A DNA stretch of 64,000 nt from JACVRW01 sp963733885 (GTDB lineage: Bacteria > Actinomycetota > Thermoleophilia > Solirubrobacterales > Thermoleophilaceae): contig CAVTES010000004.1 of NCBI GenBank assembly GCA_963733885.1, forward strand, positions 248,001 to 312,000, written 5' to 3'. Below the pieces are notes generated by a model. The model had not been told where the DNA came from. It did not search any database and saw only the letters and a list, made by a program, of their open reading frames with translations. Shown here one piece after another: positions 17,243-25,144 of the stretch. A program made the translations under genes and the position numbers. The first letter of the stretch is position 1; the number at the start of each line of letters is the position of its first letter.

Positions 17243-18030
17243 GGCCAGCTGACCACAGAGCCGTCTTCGGACGCGCTTGCAACGGACTCCCCGTCAGGGC
17301 TGAACGCGATGGCCTGCACCGGTCTGGACACCTCGCCGATCACTCGTGCCGTCGCGACGGGGTCGTCGCTCGACCCGAGCCGGATCGCTCCGTCGCTGCC
17401 CCCGGTCGCGAGCTGCCGTCCGTCGGGACTGAATGCCAGACCCCACAGCTTTACTGGCGGCCCCTTGGCCACCGTGACCGGCCGAAAGTCCGGCCAGCTC
17501 CACAGGATCACCGTCCCGTCGTAGCCCGTGCTCGCAAGCCGCCGGCCATTCGGCGCGACGGCAACGGACAGCGCCCGATCGTGCCGTCTTGCGGCGGCCA
17601 CGGCCCTGAAGCCCCACGTGGCCTGACGCAGGGCCGCCTCCGCCTCTGGCGTCGGTGAGACGTCGTACGCGCGCAACGCCAGCTGCAGGCTCAACCCCGG
17701 ATTGCTCGTCAATCTCGAGTTCGCGTTGACCGCGTACTGTCGCGAGAGGGCCACGTCGCGCTGGTCGGACATGCGTTCACGCTGGAGGACCGCCACGGCC
17801 GCCGCGACGCTGACGAGCGCCAGCCCGGCTGCCAGCGCGGCGAACGCCAGCCGGATGCGCCTCCGTCGCGCCGCCCGTTCCCGCCGCCGGCGCTCTTCGC
17901 TGGCGTCGAGGAACTCGCGCTCCACGGGGTTGAGCTCGTCGCCGTGATCGCCCGACCAGTCGAGTGCCGAGGCCAGCCGCGTGCCCCTGGTAGAGCTCTC
18001 CGGGGTCGCGGCCGGCGGCGTCCCACTCAC
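17155..18030 (-). CDS. transmembrane and first WD40 blades of the broken AfsR-like gene
   Basis: Segment from the end of the NTPase (GTRLASALDWSGDHGDELNPVEREFLDASEER) through one strong transmembrane helix (RLAFAALAAGLALVSVAAAV) into the first WD40 blades (ALSVAVAPNGRRLASTGYDG, LWGLAFSPDGRQLATGGSDG, VQAIAFSPDGESVASASEDG). The helix implies that the NTPase/DNA-binding half is cytoplasmic and the propeller is on the other side or membrane-apposed. The frame changes near 17240. Confidence 0.65.
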   Translation of the reverse strand: MSGTPPAATPESSTRGTRLASALDWSGDHGDELNPVEREFLDASEERRRRERAARRRRIRLAFAALAAGLALVSVAAAVAVLQRERMSDQRDVALSRQYAVNANSRLTSNPGLSLQLALRAYDVSPTPEAEAALRQATWGFRAVAAARRHDRALSVAVAPNGRRLASTGYDGTVILWSWPDFRPVTVAKGPPVKLWGLAFSPDGRQLATGGSDGAIRLGSSDDPVATARVIGEVSRPVQAIAFSPDGESVASASEDGSVVSWPWTGERRRSTTRRAARRCSRSPSVRTGGS

Positions 18031-18830
18031 GCGCGGCGCCGGCGAGGTGGTGGTGCAGCCGCCGGCCCTGCACGTCTTCGTCCAGCCAGCCGCGTAGGCG
18101 CGGCCACTCGCGCAGAAGCGCCTCGTGTGCCACCTCGGCGGCGCCCTCGCTCACCGTGACGAGGCGCTCGTCGGCGAGCACGTCGAGCACCGACCTCGCC
18201 TTGGGGTCGAGCTCCTCGAGTGGCACGCGACGCCGGACGACCTCGGTGCCGTCGCCCTCTCCGGCGAGCCGCAGGAGGAGGCTCCGCGCCACGGGCCTGC
18301 TGCTCGGGCTCGAGCCTCGCGTAGGCCGTCTCGGCCAGGCGCGCGACGGCTCCCTGCACCCCGCCGGCGGCCTCGTAGGCGCGAAGCGTCAGGCGACGCC
18401 CGTCGCGCTGCTGCCACAGCTCCAGCAGCGCGGTCGACAGCAGCGGCAGCGCGCCCGGCTCTCCCTCCACGTCGGCCAGCAGACGGTCGACGAGCTCGGG
18501 CTCGATCCGCGAGGCCGCACGCCGCGCGGGGAGCTCGATCGCGCGGCGCAGCTCGTCGCGCCGCATGGGCCCCACGAGGACCTGGTTGGCGCCGAGCAGC
18601 CGCGACAGCTCCGGGTACTCGGCGCAGCGCCCGTAGAAATCGGCGCGCACGGCGAGGATCACCCCTGCGCAGCGCTTCGGGTCGCGGGCCGAGGCCACGA
18701 GCGCGTCGACGAACGCCCGGCGCTCGGCCTCGTCGTGGCACAGCGTGAACGTCTCCTCGAACTGGTCGACCGCGATCACGACGCGCGCTACGCGGGTCCG
18801 CCTCGCCCTTGGCCTGCTCGAGGGCGGCCA
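17777..18830 (-). CDS. nSTAND1 NTPase segment of the broken AfsR-like gene
   Basis: Two adjoining frames (change near 18295) encode VVIAVDQFEETFTLCHDEAERRAFVDAL, VILAVRADFYGRCAEYPELSRLLGANQVLVGPM, RRDELRRAIELPARRAASRIEPELVDRLLADVEGEPGALPLLSTALLELWQQRDGRRLTLRAYEAAGGVQGAVARLAETAYARL and then VRRRVPLEELDPKARSVLDVLADERLVTVSEGAAEVAHEALLREWPRLRGWLDED (by position, shown in pieces). This is the complete nSTAND1 core with its winged-helix and helical bundle, the switch domain of STAND signalling ATPases. Confidence 0.7.
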
Positions 18831-19702
18831 CCGGATGCTCGCCGGGGCGCAGCGAGGGCGAGCGCCCAGCTCTCGCTGCCCGGGAGGATTCCCTTCGCCA
18901 GGGCGGCGCAGCAAGCCCGCCCGCAGGACCGAGGACTTCCCGCTGCCCGACGGTCCGACCACCCCGAGCAGCGCGCGAGCCGGCCAGGCGCGCCACCATC
19001 TCCGCGATGAGCCGCTCGCGGCCGAAGAAGAACGTCCGCGTCGGCGACATCGAACGAGGCCAGACCCTTGAACGGGCATACGACCAGGTCGGACGCATCC
19101 TCCCGCGCCTCGGCGCGCTCACGGGCAGCTTGCAGCTCCGACAGGTCATCGGCGAGCTCGGTCTCCATGGCGCGCAGCTCGCGACGCCCGGCGGCGGCGC
19201 GCCCGGCGACCGCGCCAACGCGGCGCGCCGCCTCGCGTCTGGCCCACTGGCTCGCGATCTCATGGACGCGGCGGGGGACGCCGTCGCTGGCCTTGAGCAA
19301 CCACTCGGCCGGCACGTCCTCGCCGGCGGGAGCCCGGGCGTATTGGAGGGCGATCGCGCGGACGGCTTCCGCGTCAAGCGGCTCGAGGCTGAGCGCGCCG
19401 TCGGCGCCGAGGCGTGCGAGCGCCTCGGCGTCCTCCCCGCACACCAGCGCCAGCACGGGAGTGGTGGGGAGGACGCGCGTCAGCTCGTCGAGCCTGCCGA
19501 GCACCTCGGCGCGGGCCTGATCCGCATCGTCAAAGACGAGCAGCGTCGGCGCCGTTGCCTCGCGCGCACGGTCGAGGGTGAGCAGATCGGCTTCGGCGGG
19601 GCCCGCGCCGGCGGCGTACAACACGGTGGCATCGGAGCGATGGGCCTCCCCGGCCAGCTCGGCCGCCAACCGGCTCTTTCCGATCCCGCGGGGGCCGGTC
19701 AT
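18788..19702 (-). CDS. P-loop ATPase segment of the broken AfsR-like gene
   Basis: Readable segment beginning MTGPRGIGKSRLAAELAGEA (Walker A) with TLLVFDDADQARAEVL (Walker B, FDDAD) and an Arg-rich helical end (EIASQWARREAARRV...MEtELADDLSELQAARERAEA). It is the AAA_16-type signalling ATPase following the BTAD domain in AfsR-like regulators. It leads into LVVCPFKGLASFDVADAD, the conserved linker that opens nSTAND1 NTPase domains; the frame then changes near 19035 and again several times before 18800. Confidence 0.65.
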   Translation of the reverse strand: MTGPRGIGKSRLAAELAGEAHRSDATVLYAAGAGPAEADLLTLDRAREATAPTLLVFDDADQARAEVLGRLDELTRVLPTTPVLALVCGEDAEALARLGADGALSLEPLDAEAVRAIALQYARAPAGEDVPAEWLLKASDGVPRRVHEIASQWARREAARRVGAVAGRAAAGRRELRAMETELADDLSELQAARERAEAREDASDLVVCPFKGLASFDVADADVLLRPRAAHRGDGGAPGRLARCSGWSDRRAAGSPRSCGRACCAALAKGILPGSESWALALAAPRRASGGRPRAGQGRGGPA

Positions 19703-20217
19703 CGTGACAAGCGCGCCCCGGTGCCGTGCCGGGCCCGCTCCCAGCGCTCCCTCAGCCAGGCGAGCTCGGCGGCCCGCCCCACGAGCGGCGCCGCCGTGGC
19801 GGTGTCGAGCTCTGGCGGCAGGTCGGCGACGGCCGGCTCCAGCTCGAGCGACGCGTCCTGGCGCAGAATCGCCTCATGCAGGCCGACGCAGCTCCGGCCC
19901 CGGCTCCACGCCGATCTCGGCAACGAGCCCGCGTCGTGCCTCCCGGTAGGCCTCGAGCGCCTCGGTCTGCCGTCCGCTGCGGTAGAGCGCAAGCATCAGC
20001 TGTCCAGCAAGACGCTCGCGGGACGGGTGGTCGGCCACGAGCTGTCGCAGCTCGCCGACCAGCGCCGCGTGCCGGCCTGCCGCCAGGTCGGCCTCGACAC
20101 GTGTCTCGACGAGCGGCCAGCCGCTGCTCCTCGAGCCGTGCGATCTCGGTTTGCGCGAACGGCTCGTAGGTCAGCTCGGCGAGCGGCGGCCCGCGCCACA
20201 GCTCCAACGCCTCGCGC

Positions 20218-20601
20218 AGACGTGCTTGCCGCCTCCTCGGCCTCCCCAGCGGCCAGAGCACGGCGTCCTTCCTCGACGAAGCGCTCAAAGCGGTCGGCGT
20301 CGAGCTCCCCCGGGCGCACGTGCAGCTGGTAGCCGGCCTCCGACGTGGACAGGATGGCCGCGCCGCCAAGCGCCTTGCGCAATCGCGAGATGTGCGATGC
20401 ACCGTCTGCGCGGGCGTTGACCGGAGTGTCCTCGCCCCATAGGCCGGACGCCAACCGCTCCCAGCTCACCGGCTCGTTGGCGTGCAACAGCAGGAAAGCC
20501 AGCATCGACCGCTGCCTCGAGCCTTTCAACGCCACAGCGCCGCGCTCGCCGTGCACCTCAAGCGGTCCAAGGACCAGGAAGTCCATCGTCCTCGAGCGCA
20601 C
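20218..20601 (-). CDS. BTAD/SARP DNA-binding segment of the broken AfsR-like gene
   Basis: N-terminal part of the large regulator. From 20601 it reads MRSRTMDFLVLGPLEVHGER, then GSRQRSMLAFLLLHANEPVSWERLASGLWGED and ISRLRKALGG, the winged-helix of SARP proteins, followed by GYQLHVRPGELDADRFERFVEEGRRALAAGEAEEAAS, the start of the BTAD tetratricopeptide-like domain. After a frame change near 20220 the domain continues LREALELWRGPPLAELTYEPFAQTEIARLEEQRLAA and, after 20108, VETRVEADLAAGRHAALVGEL. It faces a set of 10/11-bp direct repeats at 20623-20664, the expected SARP target type. Confidence 0.75.
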
Positions 20602-20622
20602 AGTACTCGCCCCGCCCCCGGG

Positions 20623-20664
20623 TTGAAAGCGGCTGACAGCGCGGTGACAGCGCGCTGTAAGCGG
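20623..20664. promoter_or_regulatory. SARP-type direct-repeat operator in divergent promoter
   Basis: Four direct repeats of consensus NTGANAGCG occur head to tail: TTGAAAGCGG, CTGACAGCGCG, GTGACAGCGCG and CTGTAAGCGGT, with repeat spacing of 10, 11 and 11 bases. SARP/AfsR-family regulators are known to bind heptamer direct repeats spaced one helical turn (about 11 bp) apart near the -35 region. The site is between the AfsR-like gene (start 20601, minus) and the Cys-rich/SARP genes (20686 and 21002, plus), 22-63 bases from each start. Confidence 0.65.
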
Positions 20665-20685
20665 TCGGTCCCATCCTGCCGCCCC

Positions 20686-20998
20686 ATGAGCAGAGAGCGT
20701 TCGACCCGACCGGCCTCGTCATGTGCCTTCTGCGGGTCCCATCTCGTGCATCCGACCGCTGGGTGTGAGGTCCAGACCGCCCTGTGGGAGGTCGACCTCC
20801 GGTGCCCCGATTGCGAACGGCTACGGGTGTGGTACTGCTCCCAAGCGGAGCTCGAGCAGCTCGATCGCGAGCTGGATCGCGTCACCTCCGAAATGAAGGA
20901 GGAGCTCGGGCGGCTCGAGGCCGAGCACATGGAGGAGTGGGCCGACCGCTTCGCGCATGCGCTCGACGCTCGATCTCATCGGCCCCGACGACTTCTGA
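20686..20998 (+). CDS. small Cys-rich (double CxxC) protein, frameshifted near its end
   Basis: About 103 aa. The first 45 residues contain CAFCGSHLVHPTAGCEV and LRCPDCERLRVWYC, two Cys pairs spaced like a zinc ribbon; the rest is an acidic coiled helix (LEQLDRELDRVTSEMKEELGRLEAEHMEEWADRFAHAL). At about 20967 the frame drifts; dropping one base restores DADLIGPDDF and a TGA at 20996-20998, which is a more natural end than the Arg-rich read-through. Function unknown. It is the first gene of the divergent arm and likely under the repeat operator at 20623-20664. Confidence 0.6.
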
Positions 20999-21001
20999 GC
21001 C

Positions 21002-21883
21002 GTGGGCCGGCTGCGCAACGTGTCCTGCACCGTGCCTTACGCAACACGGCACGCCTGTGCTTTGGGACAGCAGCTCACCAGCGCCCGCCGCAGCGGGAGC
21101 ACGGGTGGCTCTCCGACCCGCCGAACCAGAATCGAGCTCTGCGGTCAGCTGACCGCGGAGATCCGCGGTGAGTCGTTCGAGCGCGGTCTCCCCGGCCGGC
21201 AGGGGCGAATGCTGTTCGCCTACTTGGTGGCCAACCGATCTCGACCGGTCTCCCGTGACGAGCTGATGGGTGCACTCTGGCCGGGCACCGCCCCCGCGGC
21301 GCCTGGGCCCGCGCTCAGCACGCTGCTTACCAGGCTTCGCCAAACGCTCGGGCATGGCGTCCTCGAGGGCAGGCGCGAGGTTTGCCTGAGACTGCCGCCG
21401 GACGCCTGGGTGGATCTCGAGTCCATGCAGGCGAGCGCCGCGCGGGCGGAAGCCGCCTTTGCGCGCCGTGACCTGCGCGGGGCCCTCGAAGCCGGCCAGG
21501 AGGCGCTTGCTCTTTCCGAACGGCGGCTGCTGCCGGAGTTCGAGGAGCCGTGGGTCGAGGAGCGGAGACGAGAGCTCGAAGAGCGCAGACACGCCATGCT
21601 CGAAATATGCGCCCGCGCCGGACTGGCGCTCGGAGGCCTTGAGCTCCTGGCGGCGGAGCGGGCGGCGCGGGCACTTGTGGAGCTCAATCCCTATCGGGAA
21701 TCCGGTCACGCCCTGCTCATGGAGGTCTTCGCGGCTCGCGGAGACGTGGCGGAGGCGCTCCGTGTATTCGACACGCTCCGGATCCTTCTTCGGGAGGAGC
21801 TGGGCGTTCTGCCCTCCCAGGTGCTGGTGGAGCTCAACGATCGGCTCCTCGGTGCCGAGGCCGGGGTCCCCAGTGGCGCCTGA
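21002..21883 (+). CDS. SARP-family transcriptional activator (BTAD)
   Basis: Up to 293 aa; the start is uncertain (GTG 21002 or TTG 21062) because the conserved part begins only at RIELCGQLTAEIRGESFERGLPGRQGRMLFAYLVANRSRPVSRDELMGALWPG, a SARP winged helix. LSTLLTRLRQTLG completes the DNA-binding part, and residues about 120-290 form the BTAD helical domain (ARRDLRGALEAGQEALALSE...ALVELNPYRESGHALLMEVFAARGDVAEALRVFDTLRILLREELGVLPS). No NTPase follows, so it is a small stand-alone SARP. It probably regulates either this island or the coupled AfsR-like operon, in line with the repeat operator upstream. Confidence 0.8.
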   Translation: MGRLRNVSCTVPYATRHACALGQQLTSARRSGSTGGSPTRRTRIELCGQLTAEIRGESFERGLPGRQGRMLFAYLVANRSRPVSRDELMGALWPGTAPAAPGPALSTLLTRLRQTLGHGVLEGRREVCLRLPPDAWVDLESMQASAARAEAAFARRDLRGALEAGQEALALSERRLLPEFEEPWVEERRRELEERRHAMLEICARAGLALGGLELLAAERAARALVELNPYRESGHALLMEVFAARGDVAEALRVFDTLRILLREELGVLPSQVLVELNDRLLGAEAGVPSGA

Positions 21884-21976
21884 GCGGCTACGCGCCGCAA
21901 CGTTCCCGCATTCGAACCGCAATGTCCGCAGCGCAGCCTGCTCGTCAGACGCAATCACGACTGGCGAGGAGCAGCG

Positions 21977-22591
21977 ATGGAGCACACAGGGTCGATTCGG
22001 GAACTGTCACAGCGCGGCGGGCGGCGGTCCGACGAATGGGTCGAGGAGCGCGTGCGCGTGGCCCGGAGGGGAGACACCGGGGCCTGGAGCGACCTCGTGC
22101 GCGAGTTCGGCGGAATGCTGCGCGCCGTCGCCCGGGGGCATCGCCTGTCGAGCGCCGACGCTTCCGACGTCGTGCAGACGACCTGGCTGCGACTGGCCGA
22201 GAATCTCGACCGACTGGAAAACCCGGCGCGGCTGGGGCCATGGCTTGCAACCACCGCTCGCCACGAGTGCCTGCGCATCCTGCGCGCCTCGGCGCGCGAG
22301 CTCCCGAACGAGCAGCCGCCCGAGCCGCGAAACCACGATCTCGCGCCCCTCGACCGGAAGCTCCTACAGACGGATCGCGATGAAGCCCTCTGGTCGGCGT
22401 TCGCCCGGCTCCCCGCCCGGGACCAGACGCTGCTCAGAATGCTCGTCGGCGAGTCTGAGGTCAGCTACAGGGACATCGGGACGGTGCTCGAGATGCCGAT
22501 AGGAAGCATCGGTCCGACCCGCGGCCGTGCCATCGAGCGCTTGCGGCGCGAACTCGAGCGCAGCAACCGGCTCCATGACCTGGCAGCCTGA
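21977..22591 (+). CDS. ECF-type sigma-70 factor
   Basis: 204 aa from ATG 21977 with a GAGGAG ribosome site. Region 2: DEWVEERVRVARRGDTGAWSDLVREFGGMLRAVARGHRLSSADASDVVQTTWLRLAENLDRLENPARLGPWLATTARHE; region 4: FARLPARDQTLLRMLVGESEVSYRDIGTVLEMPIGSIGPTRGRAIERLRREL. The spacing and SIGPTRGRAIERLR ending are those of ECF sigma factors. No anti-sigma gene with a zinc or transmembrane signature is adjacent. It lies 93 bases downstream of the SARP on the same strand. Confidence 0.88.
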   Translation: MEHTGSIRELSQRGGRRSDEWVEERVRVARRGDTGAWSDLVREFGGMLRAVARGHRLSSADASDVVQTTWLRLAENLDRLENPARLGPWLATTARHECLRILRASARELPNEQPPEPRNHDLAPLDRKLLQTDRDEALWSAFARLPARDQTLLRMLVGESEVSYRDIGTVLEMPIGSIGPTRGRAIERLRRELERSNRLHDLAA

Positions 22592-22763
22592 TCGGCGGCC
22601 CGTGGCCCAGCTTGCAAACCACGGTACGGGCTCCCTCGCAAACGGCCTCTGGACCCTGCCGGAGGGCTACGGGACGATGCTCGAGTCATACGAGCCCCCG
22701 TCGCCTCGTCCGGTACGCGCGGCCGGGTGGCGACGGGTGTGGCCGCGGCGGCGTCGCCGCTAG
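22575..22763 (+). CDS. possible small protein overlapping the ECF sigma stop
   Basis: 62 codons from an ATG inside the sigma-factor 3' end: MTWQPDRRPVAQLANHGTGS, then LANGLWTLPEGYGTMLESYEPPSPRP and an Arg-rich tail. The middle part has balanced composition, but the tail looks like read-through of GC-rich spacer. There is no recognised family and no Cys. The position (17-base overlap with the sigma gene) would allow coupling. It could equally be chance. Confidence 0.25.
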   Translation: MTWQPDRRPVAQLANHGTGSLANGLWTLPEGYGTMLESYEPPSPRPVRAAGWRRVWPRRRRR

Positions 22764-23716
22764 GGCCGCCGCCGCGAGGGGCGGGCGACGCGGCGGCTCG
22801 ACCGGCGCGCGGCGCCGTCGGCCGGGAAGGCGGCGAGCTGGATCAGCTCGCCCTCGTGCTCGAGGCCCGCGCCGATCGGCGCCTCCGTCCCGAGCACGAC
22901 GGCACGGCCCATGCCGACCGTGCGTCGCTCACGCCTCGGCGGCGCGAGCGCGCTACGCAGGAAGTACTCGGCCTGCCGCGGATCGGGCTCCGGCTCCGTG
23001 CCGCCGAGCGCGTCGAGCGCGTAGCCCTGGGCGAGCGCCGGGAGGAGGGCGGCGAACACCTCGGCGCGGCTCACGAGGTCGAGCGCCACGGGCTGCCCGG
23101 AGACGCAGGCGAGCGCTCCGACCTGGCCGTCCACGTGGCCGATCGCGCGGCCGAGCGGGTCGAGGTCGGTGCGGCGGCGCTCGTACAGGTCGCTCATGGC
23201 CTCGCTGTGCGAGTAGACCCCGTGCTCGGCGAGCCGCCCGGACACCTCGGCCCAGACCTCGTTCTGATTGACGCGGCCCGCCACGTTCGCTGCCGCGCGC
23301 TTGGTGCGGCGCAGCGAGGGGTCGGCCGCCTGCGGGCTCGGCCGGAAGGCCTCGTGACGGCGGGTGTGATCCCAGCGCCCCTGCTCCACGCAGCTGACCG
23401 GGACGAGGATGCGCTCGCCGGCGGGCACTAGCGCGGACACGTCGAAGGTGCGGTTCTGCTGGGCTCCGAGCACCTCCTCGCCCTCGTAGACGAGCAGCGC
23501 CTGGTCCGTCGGGTTCTCCACGCTCAGCCTGGTGACGAGGGCCCCGCTCTCCACCTCCTTGACGAAGGCGCCGAGCTCGGCGGCCTGGACGAAGGCCCGG
23601 TACTCGAGTCGCGGTTCGGGCCCGAAGACCGGGAAGACGCCGAGCGGCCCCGCGACCTGCGGCCCGCCGAGGGTGTATGCCGCCCCGTCGCGGGCGGACT
23701 GGCGGAGTGCGTTCAT
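22760..23716 (-). CDS. ARPP-1 (DUF6569-like) domain protein
   Basis: 318 aa. Segments FPVFGPEPRLEYRAFVQAAELGAFVKEVESGALVTRLSVENPTDQALLVYEGEEVLGAQQNRTFDVSALVPAGERILVPVSCVEQGRWDHTRRHEAFRPSPQ (given by position about 28-135) are the hallmark of the ARPP-1 domain, named for association with ADP-ribosylglycohydrolase, rhodanese and phosphatase proteins in predicted conflict or stress systems. The conserved motif around GEEVxGAxQNR and VSCVExGRW is intact. Biochemical role is not known. It is divergent from the sigma/HTH/ImmA module. Confidence 0.8.
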   Translation of the reverse strand: MNALRQSARDGAAYTLGGPQVAGPLGVFPVFGPEPRLEYRAFVQAAELGAFVKEVESGALVTRLSVENPTDQALLVYEGEEVLGAQQNRTFDVSALVPAGERILVPVSCVEQGRWDHTRRHEAFRPSPQAADPSLRRTKRAAANVAGRVNQNEVWAEVSGRLAEHGVYSHSEAMSDLYERRRTDLDPLGRAIGHVDGQVGALACVSGQPVALDLVSRAEVFAALLPALAQGYALDALGGTEPEPDPRQAEYFLRSALAPPRRERRTVGMGRAVVLGTEAPIGAGLEHEGELIQLAAFPADGAARRSSRRVARPSRRRP

Positions 23717-23823
23717 GGCCGGTCCGTCGCCGCCGGCGCGCAGGACCTGACAGACCTGGTTTCATCCGCCACAAGGCGCTACCTCTGTCAGGCGGGGGGC
23801 CGCCTTCCCGACTCCATTACTCC

Positions 23824-24459
23824 GTGGCCGAGTTCGAAGAGCTTTCAGAGCGCCAGCTCGGGGACCTGACCGACGAGCAGCTCGTCGACTACCTGAGGCG
23901 CGCCCGCGAGGCGGGCAGGCACGAGGCGATGAAGCCCGCCGTCGCCGTGCTCGTGTACGGCTACTGGGACAACCTGGTGAACCGTGCGCGCCTCAAGCTG
24001 CGCAGCAACGCGGACGCCGAGGATGTGGCCGCCGAGGCGGTCGCGAGCGCGATCGTGTCGGCGTTCGACGGCAAGTCGGTCGGCGAGTTCCGCGCCTGGC
24101 TGCACACCATCCTCTCCCGGCGCATCGCCGACTGGTACGAGGCGAAGGAGCAGAAGCTCGACAAGACGCTGCTCCCGAGCGAGCACCAGGGCGACGAGGA
24201 CGTGTGGGGCCGCGAGCCGTCCGTTGACTTCGAGGGCGAGGCGCTGTTCGCCCGGCTGTGCGTCCGCCAGGCCCTCGAAGAGCTCGAGGAGCCGCGCCAC
24301 CGGCGCGTGGTCGAGCTCTACGTGTTCGCACCGAACTCGGCGGCGGAGACGGCCGCCCTGGTGGGCGACGGGATGACCGAGGCCAACGTGCACCAGATCT
24401 CGTCGCGCTTCGTGCGGCGCGTCCGGGAGCTGCTCGAGGGTGGAGATACTTCGGACTAA
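23824..24459 (+). CDS. sigma-70 family (ECF-like) sigma factor
   Basis: 211 aa from GTG 23824. Region 2: ARLKLRSNADAEDVAAEAVASAIVSAFDGKSVGEFRAWLHTILSRRIADWYEAKEQK; region 4: ARLCVRQALEELEEPRHRRVVELYVFAPNSAAETAALVGDGMTEANVHQISSRFVRRVRELL. Region 2 is clear while region 4 is divergent, with an insertion (FAPNSAAETAALVGDGMTEANV). It is 3 bases before the HTH protein gene. An upstream in-frame start exists but would overlap the ARPP-1 promoter, so GTG 23824 is preferred. Confidence 0.82.
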   Translation: MAEFEELSERQLGDLTDEQLVDYLRRAREAGRHEAMKPAVAVLVYGYWDNLVNRARLKLRSNADAEDVAAEAVASAIVSAFDGKSVGEFRAWLHTILSRRIADWYEAKEQKLDKTLLPSEHQGDEDVWGREPSVDFEGEALFARLCVRQALEELEEPRHRRVVELYVFAPNSAAETAALVGDGMTEANVHQISSRFVRRVRELLEGGDTSD

Positions 24460-24462
24460 GCG

Positions 24463-25107
24463 ATGACCGACGTCGAACGACTGCTCACCGAGTACAAGGA
24501 GGCGCACCGAGGCGGCGGCGATGCCGACCCGCGTCCCTATCTCACGCGCGTGTCGGGCGTGGACAGGGAGCTGCTCGCCGGGCTGATCGACGCGTATCTG
24601 GCCGAGGCGCCGCGGCGCCCCTTCTCGGCCGCGGCATTCGCCGAGTCCCGTGCGGCGCCGGTGGCCGAGGAGGTGGAGCGGTCCCTGGCCGGGGCCGGTG
24701 GAATCTGGCCGGTGCTATTGCCGCGGCTACGGGACCGGGCCCGGCTGCGGCGGAGCGAGCTAGTGGCGCAGCTGGCCGCTCGGCTTGGGGCGCAGGGCCA
24801 GCAAGAGAAGGTCGGGCTCTACTACCACCAGATGGAGCAGGGGCTCCTGCCGGAGCCGGGCGTGTCGGAAACGGTGCTCGAGGCGCTCGGCAAGATCGTC
24901 GACTCCACCGCGTCTGCGCTGCGAAAGGCCGGGCAGATGCCGGGGCCCGGGCCGCCCCGCACCGACGAGGGGGCGGTGTTCGCGCGGGCCACGTACGGCG
25001 AGCCGGCCGCTCCGGCCCCGACCGGCGAGGCCGAGGAGCTCGCCGCTCGCGAGCGGCCCGTCGACGAGTGGGACGAGGTGGACCGGTTGTTCCGGGGCGG
25101 CGCCTGA
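24463..25107 (+). CDS. helix-turn-helix-like partner protein of the sigma factor
   Basis: 214 aa. N-terminal part (MTDVERLLTEYKEAHRGGGDADPRPYLTRVSGVDRELLAGLIDAYL) is helical; residues about 85-150 (RLRDRARLRRSELVAQLAARLGAQGQQEKVGLYYHQMEQGLLPEPGVSETVLEALGKIVD) resemble a Cro/XRE helix-turn-helix; the tail is Pro/Ala-rich. It is likely a DNA-binding or sigma-binding regulator made with the preceding sigma factor (gap 3 bases). The order sigma, HTH, small protein, ImmA/IrrE suggests that the peptidase could cleave this HTH protein, as ImmA cleaves ImmR. That link is inference. Confidence 0.6.
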   Translation: MTDVERLLTEYKEAHRGGGDADPRPYLTRVSGVDRELLAGLIDAYLAEAPRRPFSAAAFAESRAAPVAEEVERSLAGAGGIWPVLLPRLRDRARLRRSELVAQLAARLGAQGQQEKVGLYYHQMEQGLLPEPGVSETVLEALGKIVDSTASALRKAGQMPGPGPPRTDEGAVFARATYGEPAAPAPTGEAEELAARERPVDEWDEVDRLFRGGA

Positions 25108-25144
25108 GCGTCAGCTTGTCCCTCTCCCCCGGACCCTTCCCCAT

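Larger units (their letters stand above)
15763..20601 (-). pseudogene. BTAD-AAA-nSTAND-WD40 regulator (AfsR-like), about 13 frameshifts
   Basis: One ~1,600-residue gene in broken frames. In order: OmpR-type winged helix and BTAD domain (20601 to about 19850); P-loop domain TGPRGIGKSRLAAEL (19700-19100); nSTAND1 NTPase (CPFKGLASFDVADAD, FFGRERLIAEMVARL, GVVGPSGSGKSSVLRAGLL, VVIAVDQFEETF; 19080-17960); transmembrane helix; then a WD40 propeller of at least ten blades (17650-15763). Frame changes occur near 20220, 20108, 19888, 19707, 19035, 18975, 18905, 18858, 18800, 18295, 18005, 17240 and 16350. Codon structure is intact between them and no clear in-frame stops occur within segments, so errors or very recent decay are both possible. 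Family members are signal-sensing activators of secondary metabolism. Its TGA overlaps the APH start. Confidence 0.75.

Noticed and set aside
22575..22763. The 62-codon frame after the ECF sigma gene as a RiPP precursor
   Set aside because: It contains no Cys and few Ser/Thr in its last part, ends in an Arg tail, and lies on the other side of the regulators.
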